Shown here one piece after another: positions 4,798 through 5,654 of a stretch of DNA of 5,654 nucleotides; the stretch's first letter is position 1, and every line of letters begins with the position of its first letter. The notes below the pieces were generated by a model. The model was not told the DNA's origin. It did no database searches and saw only the letters and a list, made by a program, of their open reading frames with translations. The DNA lies in NCBI GenBank assembly GCA_036308645.1, contig JAXJVH010000012.1:1-5654 (forward strand), written 5' to 3'. A program made the translations under genes and the position numbers. Origin of the DNA: RUG11462 sp036308645 (GTDB lineage Bacteria; Bacillota; Clostridia; Oscillospirales; Acutalibacteraceae).

Positions 4798-5654
4798 ATG
4801 GCATTTGAAGGACTTTCTGACAAATTAAGCGCAGCATTTAAAAAAATCCGTTCAAAAGGCAAACTTTCGGAGGCTGATGTAAAAAGTGCCATGCGTGAAG
4901 TGCGCTTGGCTCTTTTGGAAGCCGATGTAAACTATAAGGTTGCAAAGGATTTTACCAATAAAGTAACCGAGCGTTGTATCGGCGAAAAGGTTATGGAAAG
5001 CCTTACTCCTGCACAGATGGTTGTAAAAATCGTTAATGAGGAATTAACCGAATTAATGGGCGGAGAAAACAGCCGTCTTAATACTTCTTCAAAAATCCCT
5101 ACCGTTATTATGATGTGCGGTTTGCAGGGTTCGGGTAAAACAACACACTCTGCAAAACTCGGTAAATACCTTAAAGCAAAAGGTCACAGACCTATGCTTG
5201 TCGCTTGTGATATTTACCGTCCCGCCGCTATTTCACAGTTGAAAATCGTAGGCGAACAGGTTGGCGTTCCCGTTTTTGAAATGGGTACGGAAAAACCTGA
5301 AAAAATTGCTGAAAAAGCAATTAAACACGCTCGTGATTACGGAAATGATTATGTCATTCTTGATACCGCAGGCCGTCTTCATATTGATGAAGAACTTATG
5401 AATGAACTTAAACGTGTTTGCAAGGTTGCACAGCCGAATGAGATTTTGCTTGTTATCGACTCAATGACAGGTCAGGACGCAGTTAACGTTGCAAAAACTT
5501 TTAATGAAACGCTTGAAATCAGCGGTGTAATTTTAACAAAACTTGACGGCGATACCCGAGGCGGTGCGGCTTTATCCGTCAGAGCAGTTACGGGCAAGCC
5601 GATTAAATGTGTCGGTACGGGCGACAAGTTAGGAGATTTGGAGGAATTCCACCC
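4798..5654 (+). CDS. ffh: Signal recognition particle protein Ffh (3' end outside the window)
   Basis: Ffh (SRP54) is the GTPase of the signal recognition particle. With SRP RNA it binds signal sequences on the ribosome and delivers them to the receptor FtsY at the membrane. The first 285 residues are present. The N domain (about 1-95) contains MREVRLALLEADVNYKVAKDF (around 32-52, split by helices) and LTPAQMVVKIVNEELTELMGG, the ALLEADVN motif being diagnostic. The G domain shows G1 GLQGSGKT (108-115), DIYRPAA (138-144), DTAGR (189-193), TKLDGD (247-252) followed by TRGGAA, and GTGDKLGDLEEFHP at the window edge. The methionine-rich M domain that binds RNA and signal peptides lies beyond the end. 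The ATG at 4798 follows GAGGAGG (4781-4787) by 10 nt. The frame is intact throughout and closely matches Bacillus Ffh from memory. Confidence 0.97.
   Translation, partial: MAFEGLSDKLSAAFKKIRSKGKLSEADVKSAMREVRLALLEADVNYKVAKDFTNKVTERCIGEKVMESLTPAQMVVKIVNEELTELMGGENSRLNTSSKIPTVIMMCGLQGSGKTTHSAKLGKYLKAKGHRPMLVACDIYRPAAISQLKIVGEQVGVPVFEMGTEKPEKIAEKAIKHARDYGNDYVILDTAGRLHIDEELMNELKRVCKVAQPNEILLVIDSMTGQDAVNVAKTFNETLEISGVILTKLDGDTRGGAALSVRAVTGKPIKCVGTGDKLGDLEEFH

Overview
The window looks like chromosomal DNA of a low-GC, strictly anaerobic Firmicute, probably a clostridium of the Oscillospiraceae/Ruminococcaceae type. Four things point there: AT-rich intergenic DNA with strong AGGAGG-type ribosome binding sites and consensus sigma-A promoters; the Firmicute gene pair ylxM-ffh; hydF, the [FeFe]-hydrogenase maturation GTPase of anaerobes; and a GntR/YtrA-type regulator heading an ABC operon. 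The genus cannot be fixed from the sequence alone.

Layout. Positions 1-309 hold no convincing gene. They contain a 60-bp structured repeat with inverted ends (38-97), two short palindromes, and a strong promoter (241-269) covered by a 40-bp symmetric operator-like dyad (252-291). From it run three + strand genes: a YtrA-type GntR repressor with a TTG start (310-666), an ABC ATPase (703-1401) and a six-helix permease (1395-2252, overlapping the ATPase by 7 bp). This is a self-regulated YtrABC-like exporter operon. A strong hairpin terminator (2268-2303) with T-tracts on both sides lies between it and the converging minus-strand genes.

The minus strand carries a putative lipoprotein (3595-4239) with a low-complexity Ser/Thr/Asn/Glu/Lys stalk and a C-terminal His/Cys metal-binding-like module, followed by hydF (2334-3539). 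They lie about 55 bp apart with no terminator between them, so both may be read from one promoter near 4284-4312. That promoter overlaps a tandem GATTAAT direct repeat.

At the right, a divergent consensus promoter (4375-4403) drives ylxM (4469-4792) and ffh (from 4798, cut by the window end), the signal recognition particle genes. Their transcript would begin with a 7-bp hairpin.

Nothing here is clearly a new multi-gene system. The items most worth a second look are the 40-bp tandem-half-site dyad over the GntR promoter, the 60-bp repeat element, and the His/Cys lipoprotein next to hydF. Start sites were revised from the longest open frames for hydF, the lipoprotein and ylxM, because the ribosome binding sites clearly favour internal ATGs.
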